Assembly (NCBI RefSeq): GCF_900323885.1
Contig: NZ_OOHJ01000030.1
Coordinates: forward strand, 827,308-891,307
Direction of reading: 5' to 3'
DNA from: [Actinomadura] parvosata subsp. kistnae
GTDB taxonomy: Bacteria > Actinomycetota > Actinomycetes > Streptosporangiales > Streptosporangiaceae
Length of the DNA stretch: 64,000 nt
Below the pieces are notes generated by a model. That model was not told the DNA's origin and ran no database searches. It worked only from the letters and a program-made list of their open reading frames with translations. Below, one piece after another: positions 42,353 through 50,083 of the stretch (the stretch's first letter is position 1; each line of letters begins with the position of its first letter). Made by a program: the position numbers and the translations under genes.

Positions 42353-44671
42353 TTACCGCATCGCCTTCCTCCGATGCACGATCACCGCCGCCCCTAGGAC
42401 GAGGACCGCATACGCGCAGGTCACGGCCAGGCCCGCCCACGGCGGGAGCGGATAATAACCCCCGAGCGGCGACAGGACCACATCCACGTGCTCGAACGTC
42501 GGAACGCTCTGGGTGATCGCGAACCCGGCGGCAGGGGTGACCGCCAGCAGCCACGGCGCCAGGCCCGCGACGGCCAGCAGGTACGGCAGGACGACCAGCG
42601 CGACGGCCGGCACGGCGGCGACAACCGCCCGGCCGACCAGCGCAGCCAGCCCCAGCGCCAGCACGGCGACCGCCGCGGTCAGGGCTCCGAACCCGGCGAT
42701 CACCCGCAGCTCGGTGGCCAGGGTGATCGGCTGGATCGGGTTCTGGTGCGCACGCAACAGCGCCAGCCCGGCGGGAACGACGACCCCGGCGGTCACCAAC
42801 CCCGCCACGAACCCCACCACCCCGACCACCACAGCCTTCGCCACCAGCAACCGCACTGGGAGCTGCCCGACCGGGGGACGACTCATCGGCGCGGGCTCTC
42901 CCGACGTCCGCGCCACAAGGCCCTCGGCCGGCAACCACTCGCTGGACAGAGGCACGTCCGGCGAGCGCTCGGACGACGGGAGCTCCGACGACGGGAGCTC
43001 CGACGACGAGCGCTCGCCGGGCAAGGGCACGGCCGACGGGCGCTCAGACGGCAGATGCTCACCCGGCGGACCGTCGGACCGCTGACGCTCCGACGACAAC
43101 CGCTCGCCAGGCAAACCCACGCTCGGCGAGTGCTCGGACGACGGACACCCGCCCGGCAGCCGCACGGACGGCGGACGCACGGACGGCGGACGCACGGATG
43201 GCAGACGCTCACCCAGCGGACCGTCGGACCGCTTGGGCTCCGACGACAACCGCTCGCCAGGCAAACCCCCGCTCGGCGAATGCTCGGACGACGGACACTG
43301 GCCCGGCAGCCGCACGGATGGCGGGCGCACGGATGGCGGGCGCTCGGACGGCGGGCGCTCACCCAGCGAGCCCTCCGACGGCAGGCGCTCCGACGACAGC
43401 CGCTCATCGAGCGAACGCGCCGCTGGCAGGCCCTCGGATGGCAGACGCTCACCCAGCGAGCCCTCCGACGGATGACGCTCGCCCAGCAGGCGCTCGCCCA
43501 GCGGGTGCTCCGACGGCAACTCGGCCGGCAGCCGCATGGTCGACAAGCGCTCGCCCGACTGGTGCTCGGCCGACTGGTGCTTGGCCGGCGGCCGCTGGCC
43601 CGGCTGGTGCTTGGCCGGCGGCCGCTGGCCCGGCTGATACTTGGCCGGCGGGCGTTCGCCTGGCAGGTGGCTCGCCGGTCGGCCGGTGCGGGTGCGGGGG
43701 TGTGGCGGGGTGCCGTACATGGACGCTGTCACGAGCACCAGCGTGAGCCCGACAGCTCCGCCGAGCAGGGTGAGGTCGGCGCGTAGGCCGCCCTGCATCG
43801 TGGCGGGGCCGATGTCGCCTCCGCCGGTCACGACTACCTTGCCGTCAGGTCCCGCGACGGCCGCGCCGGGGTGGTGCGGGGTCTTGCCGTCGGGGCCCAG
43901 GGTGACGCCGACGTCGTCGTGCTGCCACGTCCCGTTCGTGCCCTGGAGTCGTATCTGGTCGAACGTCGCGGTGGCCTGGGCGAAGGCTTGGGCCGAGCCC
44001 CACAGGACGCCTGGCGAGGTGGCGAACAGTCCGATCTCGACCGTTTCCGGCAGCCCGGCCAGCTCGACCGTGCCGACGCGGCTCCACGTCTGGCCGTTGC
44101 CGGACTCGTAGCCGGTGAGGGTGTCGGCCGTTCTGGTGAGGCGCAGCCACCGTGTTCCCCGGGCGGGGCTGCCGGCTGTGTCGTGGGTGAAGTTGTGTTG
44201 CATGCGTACGCCGTGATTGCCGGTGATCATGACGGCCGCGTACGGGCTGCCCTGTTTGAGTGTCGGTCTGATCAGGAGGCCGGCCTTGCCCCACGGCACC
44301 ACTCCTTTCTTGACGTTGCGGACGCCGGGCACGACGTCCGGCATGCGCATTTGTCCGGTGAGGTCCGACACCCGGGCGGTGATCGTGCCGTCGCCCTTGA
44401 GGGGCTGGTGGACGAAGTAGTACTTGTCGTTCACCGCTGTGCCGTCGGGGCCGGTCAGGGGTGCGGGGCAGGGGCCGTCGCCGCGCCACGTCACGCACGT
44501 GCTGCGGGCTCCCCCGGCTACCAGCAGCCCGAGCGACACGGTGACCAGCACGGACGCCACCATGGTGAGCACCAGGCGGCGTGCGGAGCGGAAGTCGGCC
44601 CACGCGGCGCGCAGCAGGCGGGGGAAGCTGTCCGGCCGCCGGCTGGATCGGTAAGACGATTCTGGGGTCAT
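42353..44671 (-). CDS. ABC-2-like membrane protein with concanavalin-like domain and a long Ser/Glu/Arg/Pro repeat
   Basis: A 772-residue membrane protein. One helix lies near 37-55 (LVLTMVASVLVTVSLGLLVAGG), then an extracellular jelly-roll domain (about 60-280; KAGLLIRPTLKQGSPYAAVMITGNH, TRWLRLTRTADTLTGYESGNG) like DUF1349/concanavalin folds. A second helix is near 312-330. Residues about 335-595 are low-complexity repeats (LPSERPPS, LGERLPSE, GERLSSE). A C-terminal block of five to six helices (620-772) matches ABC-2 permeases. Without the insert it has the form of actinomycete ABC permease subunits, but no ATPase gene adjoins. The start is the ATG at 44671. The repeat should lie on one membrane side as a long charged linker. 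Confidence 0.78.
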   Translation of the reverse strand: MTPESSYRSSRRPDSFPRLLRAAWADFRSARRLVLTMVASVLVTVSLGLLVAGGARSTCVTWRGDGPCPAPLTGPDGTAVNDKYYFVHQPLKGDGTITARVSDLTGQMRMPDVVPGVRNVKKGVVPWGKAGLLIRPTLKQGSPYAAVMITGNHGVRMQHNFTHDTAGSPARGTRWLRLTRTADTLTGYESGNGQTWSRVGTVELAGLPETVEIGLFATSPGVLWGSAQAFAQATATFDQIRLQGTNGTWQHDDVGVTLGPDGKTPHHPGAAVAGPDGKVVVTGGGDIGPATMQGGLRADLTLLGGAVGLTLVLVTASMYGTPPHPRTRTGRPASHLPGERPPAKYQPGQRPPAKHQPGQRPPAKHQSAEHQSGERLSTMRLPAELPSEHPLGERLLGERHPSEGSLGERLPSEGLPAARSLDERLSSERLPSEGSLGERPPSERPPSVRPPSVRLPGQCPSSEHSPSGGLPGERLSSEPKRSDGPLGERLPSVRPPSVRPPSVRLPGGCPSSEHSPSVGLPGERLSSERQRSDGPPGEHLPSERPSAVPLPGERSSSELPSSELPSSERSPDVPLSSEWLPAEGLVARTSGEPAPMSRPPVGQLPVRLLVAKAVVVGVVGFVAGLVTAGVVVPAGLALLRAHQNPIQPITLATELRVIAGFGALTAAVAVLALGLAALVGRAVVAAVPAVALVVLPYLLAVAGLAPWLLAVTPAAGFAITQSVPTFEHVDVVLSPLGGYYPLPPWAGLAVTCAYAVLVLGAAVIVHRRKAMR
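42890..43670. repeat. coding minisatellite in the ABC-2-like gene
   Basis: About 780 bp of imperfect repeats such as CGGACGGCGGACGCA and GGCAGACGCTCACCC. Two blocks of about 126 bp, near 43075-43200 and 43200-43330, are near copies (both contain CCGCTCGCCAGGCAAACC). The array is a mix of 12- to 30-bp units, in frame throughout. Confidence 0.82.
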
Positions 44672-45333
44672 GCCGGACGGTTGTACGCAGCTCCGGGTCG
44701 CGTCCCGGTCGCAAGAGGCGCGACCCCATTGCGACCGACCCTGCCCCCGGGGCTTGGCCGCGACCGCACCACGAGCTCGCTTCGCCCCGCCGCGCCCCTC
44801 CGCGACTCTTCCATGCCCCGCCGCGCCCCCTTCGCGACTCTTCCATGCCCCCGCCGCACCTCCTCCACGACTCTGCCGTGACCCCGCCGCACCTCCTCCA
44901 CGACTCTGCCGTGACCCCGCTGCGCTCTGCCGCGACTCTGCGGCGCCCCTTGCTGCGCTCCTGCCGGATCTCTGCCGCGCTCCTGCTGCCCTTCCACTGC
45001 GACCCCGCTGCGACCCTGCTGCGACCGAGGCTCTGGCATCGTGAAGGGCATGCCTTCCCGCCCCGTCGGCCGACCCGAACCCTGCCCGGCCGGCCGACCC
45101 GAACGCGATCCCGCCAACCGATCCGCACGCTGCATAGCCGGTCGACCCGAACGCTGCCCCGCCAACCGATCCGGAGGCTGCATGGCTGGTCGACTTGAGC
45201 GCTGCCCCGCCCGACATGGCGCCCGCCGACCAGCGCGTCGATGCGAGCGCCGGCCCGCCCGGCGTGGCGCCAACCGATCAGAGCGCCGATTCGGGCGCCG
45301 GTCCGGCCGTGCGACCACCCTCGGTGGGACGCG
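44672..45333. repeat. 662-bp intergenic region made largely of degenerate tandem repeats
   Basis: No gene is supported. From 44790 to 44960 there are repeats of CGACTCTTCCATGCCCC and CACGACTCTGCCGTGACCCC (unit about 32-35 bp). From 45060 to 45310 there are repeats around CCGAACGCTGCCCCGCCAAC (two close copies at about 45100 and 45150). The divergent genes on both sides (membrane protein leftward, response regulator rightward) must have promoters here, but none stands out. Confidence 0.7.
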
Positions 45334-45996
45334 GTGAGGGTGCTGGTGGTCGAGGACTTCGAGGTTCTTGCCCGTTCCGTCGCCACCGGGTTGCGTCGTG
45401 AGGGCATGGCCGTGGATGTCGTGCTGGACGGCACCGCCGCCTTCGAACGCCTCGCCGTCACCCGCTACGATGTGGTGGTCCTCGACCGGGACCTGCCCGG
45501 AGTGCACGGGGACGAGATCTGCCGCCGGCTCGCCCACGGCCGGTGCGAGACGCGGGTGCTGATGCTCACCGCGTCCGGCACGATCGAGGATCGCGTCGGC
45601 GGGCTCAGTCTCGGCGCGGACGACTACCTGTCGAAGCCGTTCGCGTTCGCCGAGCTGGTCGCGCGGGTGCGGGCGCTGGGCCGTCGCGCCGGCCCGCCGG
45701 TGCCGCCCACCCTGGCGTGGGGGGACATCACGCTCGATCCGGCCCGCCGGGTGGTGTTCCGGGCGGGGCGGCGGCTGGAGCTGAGCCCGCGGGAGTTCGC
45801 GGTGCTGGAGTGCCTGCTCGCCGTGCCCGGCCTGGTCGTCTCCGCCGAGGAGCTGCTGGAACGCGTCTGGGACGAGGCCGCCGACCCGTTCAGCAGTGCC
45901 GTGAAGCACACCGTGCACCGGTTGCGGGCCAAGCTCGGCGATCCGCCCGTGATCGAGACGGTCCGGGAGGGCGGCTACCGGGTCGGGCCGGCATGA
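45334..45996 (+). CDS. OmpR-family response regulator
   Basis: Regulator of 220 residues. Receiver: VRVLVVEDFEVLARSVATGLRREG, phosphoacceptor D51 in VVVLDRDLPG, T in LMLTASG and lysine in DYLSKPF. The C-terminal winged helix is complete (LELSPREFAVLECLLAVPGLVVSAEELLERVWDE ... TVREGGYRVG). The GTG at 45334 is chosen by the conserved start. The stop overlaps the kinase start by four bases, so the two form a classical two-component operon. Confidence 0.94.
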   Translation: MRVLVVEDFEVLARSVATGLRREGMAVDVVLDGTAAFERLAVTRYDVVVLDRDLPGVHGDEICRRLAHGRCETRVLMLTASGTIEDRVGGLSLGADDYLSKPFAFAELVARVRALGRRAGPPVPPTLAWGDITLDPARRVVFRAGRRLELSPREFAVLECLLAVPGLVVSAEELLERVWDEAADPFSSAVKHTVHRLRAKLGDPPVIETVREGGYRVGPA

Positions 45997-47471
45997 CGTC
46001 CAGGCGGCGGGCCGGGAGGTCGTTGCAGAAGCGGCTGGCGCTGGCGTACGCGGCGGGCATCTACGCCGCCGGGGTGCTGGTGGTCGTGTTCGTCGACGTC
46101 CCGCTCGTCGGTATCGACGCGGCCGTTCCCAAGGACGGGTCCGCGCCGACCTCCGTCACCACGTCCGGGATCAGCCTGCCGCAGCTCCTGGTGGGCTCCG
46201 CCGTCGCCCTGGTCGTCCTGATCCCGGTGGCCCTGGCGCTCGGTTGGTACGTCGCCGGCCGCTTCCTGCGGCCCCTGCGCGCCATCACCGCCACCGCCAG
46301 GAGCATCTCCGCCGGGGACCTGCACCGGCGGCTGGGCCTCGGCGGCCCTGCGGACGAGCTGACCGAGCTCGGTCACACTCTCGACGACCTGTTCGCCCGC
46401 CTCGAGGCCGCCTTCGACGCTCAGCGCCATTTCGTCGCCAACGCCTCCCATGAGCTGCGGACTCCTCTCGCGGGGCTGCGTACTCTGCTCGAGGTCGCCC
46501 TCGCCGACCCCGACGCGGATGCGGATGACCTGCGGGCGGTCTGCCAGGAGGCGCTGGCTCTGGGCGAGCACCAGGAACGGCTGGTGCGGGCGCTGCTCGC
46601 CCTGGCCACCAGCGAGCGCGGCATCGGGCGCCTGGAGACCCTTGACCTCGCCCGGGTCACGCGGCAGGTGCTCGCCTCTCGTCGGGACGAGGCGGCGCGG
46701 ACGGGCGTGGAGCTGACGGGGCAGCTGGCGCCCGCGATGACGGCCGGGGATCCGGGGCTGGTGGAGAGCCTGATCGCCAACCTGATCGACAACGCCATCC
46801 GCCACAACCGCGCGGGCGGCCACGTGAAGGTCATCACGCACCCATCCGGGGAGGGGACGGTCCGCGCCAAGACGGTCGAGGCTGGGGCGCCCGAGGCTGA
46901 GGCGGTCACGGCTACGGCGGTCAGGGCTGGGATGGTCGGTGCTGAGGCGGTTGGTGCCACAGCGGCCTGTGCTGCGGCGAGCGACACTGGGACATCCGCC
47001 GCCAGGGCAGTCGGAGCTGGGGCGGTCGAGGCTGGGGCGGTCGAGGCTGGGGCGGTCGAGGCTGGGGCGGTCGAGGCGGTCGAGGCTGGGGCGGTCGAGG
47101 CTGGGGCGGTCGAGGCTGGGACGGTCGAGGCTGGGACGGTCGAGGCTGGGGCGGTCGAGGCTGGGACGGTCGAGGCTGGGACGGTCGACACCAGGGTGGT
47201 CGAGGTTGCGGGGCCCCACATTGGGGCGGTCGTCACCATCGTCAACAGCGGGCCGGTCGTCCCTCCGGGCCAGGTCCGGCGCCTGTTTCAGCCCTTCCAG
47301 CGCCTGGCCCCCGAGCGGCACGGCCGCCGCGACGGTTACGGTCTCGGGCTGGCGATCGTCGATGCCGTCGCCCGGGCTCATCGCGCCACGATCACGGCCG
47401 CCCCCCGCCCCGAAGGCGGGTTGACTGTCACGGTGGAGTTCGGGCGGGGCCTGCCTCCCGCCGAGCCGTGA
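45993..47471 (+). CDS. sensor histidine kinase with VEAG repeat insertion in the ATPase domain
   Basis: Membrane kinase of 492 residues, about 120 longer than usual. Helices at about 15-36 and 66-88 flank a short sensor loop. HAMP follows (FLRPLRAITATARSISAGDL), then the H-box HFVANASHELRTPLAG with H153, and the N-box LIANLIDNAIRHN near 262-274. The G2-type motif DGYGLGLAIVDAVARAH lies close to the C-terminus. Between N-box and G-box, residues about 286-406 consist of Ala/Val/Glu/Gly-rich sequence, including 12 VEAGA/VEAGT pentapeptides. The insertion falls at a loop position before the beta-strand VVTIVNSGP, so the fold may be kept. Paired with the OmpR regulator. Confidence 0.88.
   Translation: MTSRRRAGRSLQKRLALAYAAGIYAAGVLVVVFVDVPLVGIDAAVPKDGSAPTSVTTSGISLPQLLVGSAVALVVLIPVALALGWYVAGRFLRPLRAITATARSISAGDLHRRLGLGGPADELTELGHTLDDLFARLEAAFDAQRHFVANASHELRTPLAGLRTLLEVALADPDADADDLRAVCQEALALGEHQERLVRALLALATSERGIGRLETLDLARVTRQVLASRRDEAARTGVELTGQLAPAMTAGDPGLVESLIANLIDNAIRHNRAGGHVKVITHPSGEGTVRAKTVEAGAPEAEAVTATAVRAGMVGAEAVGATAACAAASDTGTSAARAVGAGAVEAGAVEAGAVEAGAVEAVEAGAVEAGAVEAGTVEAGTVEAGAVEAGTVEAGTVDTRVVEVAGPHIGAVVTIVNSGPVVPPGQVRRLFQPFQRLAPERHGRRDGYGLGLAIVDAVARAHRATITAAPRPEGGLTVTVEFGRGLPPAEP
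47019..47190. repeat. 15-bp coding tandem repeats (VEAGA) in the kinase gene
   Basis: About 12 copies of GTCGAGGCTGGGGCG, several with GGGACG in place of GGGGCG, and one shortened copy of 9 bp (GTCGAGGCG) in the middle. The low divergence between copies points to recent or ongoing change in copy number. Confidence 0.92.
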
Positions 47472-47478
47472 GACGGTC

Positions 47479-49173
47479 TCAGAGGGGGACCTGCCAGCGC
47501 AGCCGCGTCCCGCCGCCCGCCGGCGACTCCAGGTCGGTGGTGCCGCCGAGCCGCGCGGCCCGTTCCTCGATGTTGCGCAGGCCGCTGCGGCGGCCGCCCT
47601 TGCCCAGCCCGACGCCGTTGTCGGTGACCAGCAGGGTGAGCTGCCGGCCGCCGGCCTCGACGGACACGTCGGCGCGGGTGGCGTGGGAGTGCCGTACGAC
47701 GTTGGACAGGGCCTCGCGCAGGACGGCGACGAGCTGTTCCCCGATGGGCTCGGACACGAGGGTCTCGATCTGGCCCTCCATCCGCAGGCCGGGCATGAAC
47801 CCGAGATGGCTGCCGGCTCCTTCGAGCAGGCCCACGATCTGCCCGCGCAGGCTCGGGGTGGCGTCGTCGTGGGAGCCTTGCAGGGCGAAGATGGACGAGC
47901 GGATCTGCCGGATCGTCTCGTCGAGCTCGTCGATGGCGTGCTGGAGCCGTTTGGCCGCCTCGGGCCGCTCCACCAGCCGGACGGTGCTCATGAGCGTCAT
48001 GGCGGTGGCGAACAGCCGCTGGATGACGACGTCGTGCAGGTCTCTGGCGATGCGGTCGCGGTCTTCGAGCAGGCCGAGCCGTTCGGCGTCGCGGCGGGCC
48101 TCGGCGAGCTCCAGCGCGATCGCGGCCTGGCCGGCGAAGGCGCGCAGCATCTGCTGGGCCGCCCCGCTGAACGGTAGCCGCCCGCTCCGCTTGGCCATGA
48201 CGAGCACGCCGCGGATGGCGGGTGCGGCGCCGAGCGGCACCACCAGGACCGGCCCGTAGCCGAGCCGGCTGAGAGGGGAGCCGGGGTAGGGGGCGCTCTG
48301 CAGGTCGGGGCTGGACAGCGGCTCGCCCTGGGTGAAGGCGTCGCCGACGAGCGTGCCGGTGATCTCGACGGTGTCGCCGAGCACCTCGTCCGCGCCCTCG
48401 CCCTCGGCGACCCGGACCACGAGCGACTGCTTCGTCTCATCCGGCAGCAGCACCTCGACCAGGTCCGCGTCGCTCATGTGGCGGGCGTGGCCGGCCACCA
48501 CGGCCAGCACCTCGCGCGGGTCCGCGCCGGACAGCAGGCTCGTGGTCACCTCCGCCGACGCCTGCAGCCAGGTCTCCCTGCTGCGTGACTCCTCGTACAG
48601 GCGGGCGTTCTCGACGGCGACGCCGGCGGCGGTGGCCAGGGCGATGACGACGGCCTCGTCCTCCTCGTCGAACTCGCCGCCGCCGCGCTTCTCCGTCAGG
48701 TACAGGTTGCCGAACACCTCGTCGCGCACCCGGATCGGCACCCCGAGGAACGTGCCCATCGGCGGGTGGCCGGGCGGGAACCCGTAGGACTCGGGGTGGT
48801 CGGAGATGCGGCTCAGCCGCAGCGGCCGGGCGTCCTTGATGAGCAGGCCGAGCAGGCCGAGCCCGTGCGGCCAGTGCTCGATGCGGGCGATCTCCTCCTC
48901 GGTGAGGCCGACGGGGATGAACTGCAGGAGCGTGTTCTCCTGCCCGACCACGCCGAGCGCGCCGTAGCTGGCGTCGACCAGCGTGGTCGCGGTCTCGACG
49001 ATGCGCCGCAGCACCGTCTCCAGGTCGAGGTCGCTGCCGACCGAGACCACGGCCTCCAGCAGCGCGTGCACGCGATCTCTGGTGGCCAGCACCGCCGTCA
49101 GCCTGGTCTGCAGCTCCGCCAGCAGCTCATCGAGCCGCATCTGCGGCATCAGCGGGCTCTGCTCACCATCCAC
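47479..49173 (-). CDS. double-GAF sensor histidine kinase, DosS/DevS-like
   Basis: Cytoplasmic kinase of 564 residues. GAF-A (about 50-195) has SDHPESYGFPPGHPPMGTFLGVPIRVRDEVFGNLYLTEK, closely like mycobacterial DosS/DosT, where a histidine of this segment ligates heme; H136 is the candidate. GAF-B spans about 215-355. The phosphorylation box is DRDRIARDLHDVVIQRLFATAMTL with H380, followed by dimerisation helices and the ATPase domain (LREALSNVVRHSHA, VTDNGVGLGKG). It would sense oxygen, NO or CO, or redox state. The GTG start is used. No response regulator adjoins it, so it is an orphan kinase here. Confidence 0.9.
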   Translation of the reverse strand: MDGEQSPLMPQMRLDELLAELQTRLTAVLATRDRVHALLEAVVSVGSDLDLETVLRRIVETATTLVDASYGALGVVGQENTLLQFIPVGLTEEEIARIEHWPHGLGLLGLLIKDARPLRLSRISDHPESYGFPPGHPPMGTFLGVPIRVRDEVFGNLYLTEKRGGGEFDEEDEAVVIALATAAGVAVENARLYEESRSRETWLQASAEVTTSLLSGADPREVLAVVAGHARHMSDADLVEVLLPDETKQSLVVRVAEGEGADEVLGDTVEITGTLVGDAFTQGEPLSSPDLQSAPYPGSPLSRLGYGPVLVVPLGAAPAIRGVLVMAKRSGRLPFSGAAQQMLRAFAGQAAIALELAEARRDAERLGLLEDRDRIARDLHDVVIQRLFATAMTLMSTVRLVERPEAAKRLQHAIDELDETIRQIRSSIFALQGSHDDATPSLRGQIVGLLEGAGSHLGFMPGLRMEGQIETLVSEPIGEQLVAVLREALSNVVRHSHATRADVSVEAGGRQLTLLVTDNGVGLGKGGRRSGLRNIEERAARLGGTTDLESPAGGGTRLRWQVPL

Positions 49174-49340
49174 GCGGCCAGTCTCGCATCACGGTACGGT
49201 GCTGCCTAGACGCCCTCCCCCCAACGGGAACACCGGGATCCGGGTGGCGATCCGCTCTCACCCCATCGGATGCGTGCGGCGTGTCGCGGCGGGGTGCGCG
49301 AGAGTGATCGAGAGGGTGTGTTAGCCTGGAGGCGTTGCAG

Positions 49341-49355
49341 TTATGGTACCCATAA
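49341..49355 (+). other. small hairpin in the csp leader
   Basis: TTATGG and CCATAA pair around the loop TAC. It lies 11 bases before the terminator-like hairpin and could be part of an alternative fold. Confidence 0.45.
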
Positions 49356-49365
49356 AGACTTTATG

Positions 49366-49399
49366 CGCGCCTGACGGATTCTTCATCAGGCGCGTTTTT
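49366..49399 (+). terminator. intrinsic-terminator-like hairpin upstream of the cold-shock gene
   Basis: CGCGCCTGA and TCAGGCGCG form a perfect 9-bp stem around an 11-base loop, followed at once by TTTTTG. A stem plus T-run is rare in this DNA. Being between the presumed promoter and the csp start, it may be an attenuator or the end of a short leader RNA. Confidence 0.72.
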
Positions 49400-49492
49400 G
49401 TTTGCCGGTTTCTCCGGGTGGGCTCATTGCGGCGACACGAGATTCACGCGGTGTGAATCTCTCGTTTCCGGCACTGTCTGAAGGAGATCGAC

Positions 49493-49699
49493 ATGGCCAC
49501 CGGCACTGTGAAGTGGTTCAACTCGGAAAAGGGCTTCGGCTTCATCGCGCAGGACGGCGGCGGCGCCGACGTCTTCGCCCACTACTCCAACATCGTCGCC
49601 AACGGCGGCTACCGTGAGCTGACCGAGGGTCAGAAGGTCAGCTTCGACGTCGTCCAGGGCCAGAAGGGCCCGCAGGCCGAGAACATCGTCTCCGCCTGA
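49493..49699 (+). CDS. cold-shock protein, CspA family
   Basis: RNA-binding chaperone of 68 residues. Both RNP motifs are present: KGFGFIAQ (RNP1) and VFAHYSNI (RNP2), in MATGTVKWFNSEKGFGFI. Ribosome site GAAGGAGATC. Preceded by a structured leader and followed by a strong terminator, so it is monocistronic. In actinomycetes several paralogues are usual; cold induction of this one cannot be told from sequence. Confidence 0.97.
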   Translation: MATGTVKWFNSEKGFGFIAQDGGGADVFAHYSNIVANGGYRELTEGQKVSFDVVQGQKGPQAENIVSA

Positions 49700-49714
49700 G
49701 GCTGATGAGCGCGT

Positions 49715-49751
49715 GATGCCGGGCCGCACCGGAAAGGTGCGGCCCGGCATC
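49715..49751 (+). terminator. terminator of the cold-shock gene
   Basis: GATGCCGGGCCGCACC and GGTGCGGCCCGGCATC form a perfect 16-bp stem around GGAAA, followed by GGTGTTTTC. It begins 16 bases after the csp stop. Confidence 0.9.
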
Positions 49752-49759
49752 GGTGTTTT

Positions 49760-50083
49760 CTAGTCGCAGTGCTCGAACGGGCTGTCGTAGACGGACGAGC
49801 CCACCTTGCCACCCCATTTGACGCATTCACCCGCCGCCGCGGCCCGCACCGGGCCCGCGTAGTAGGCGAAGTTCCCGCTGTCGGTGATGCGGGTCTTGCC
49901 CTGCACCTCCAGGTACGCGCTGGTGGCGCTGGCCGTGCCGATCGACGTCTTCTTGATCGTGGCCACGCAGTTGTTGCCGTTGGCGGCGTTGTAGAGCAGG
50001 TGGACCGTCCCGGCCGAGCCGAGCGCGGCGCTGTCGATCACCTTGTAGCCGCTGCCGCACACCGACTCGGGCGTGTGCGGGTT
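49760..50083. repeat. duplicated segment A encoding the SapA-like domain
   Basis: This 324-bp stretch aligns without a gap to 51238-51561 (constant offset 1478). Long identical runs (for example CAGTGCTCGAACGGGCTGTC at both 3' ends) are broken by single-base differences, mostly in third positions. Confidence 0.88.

Larger units (their letters stand above)
49174..49492. other. intergenic region with cold-shock gene leader
   Basis: Holds the divergent promoters of the DosS-like kinase and the cold-shock gene. From 49320 the rightward leader has a TAGCCT possible -10 box (49322-49327), two hairpins (49341-49355 and 49366-49399), then about 90 bases to the ribosome site GAAGGAGATC. The hairpin region is unusually AT-rich for this genome. 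Confidence 0.5.

Noticed and set aside
42890..43670. CRISPR array
   Set aside because: The repeats are imperfect, variable in length, lack unique spacers and are translated in frame as a protein linker.
44672..45217. N-terminal extension of the ABC-2-like gene to a start at 45217
   Set aside because: The extension only translates intergenic repeats; the ATG at 44671 precedes the conserved cytoplasmic start and first helix.
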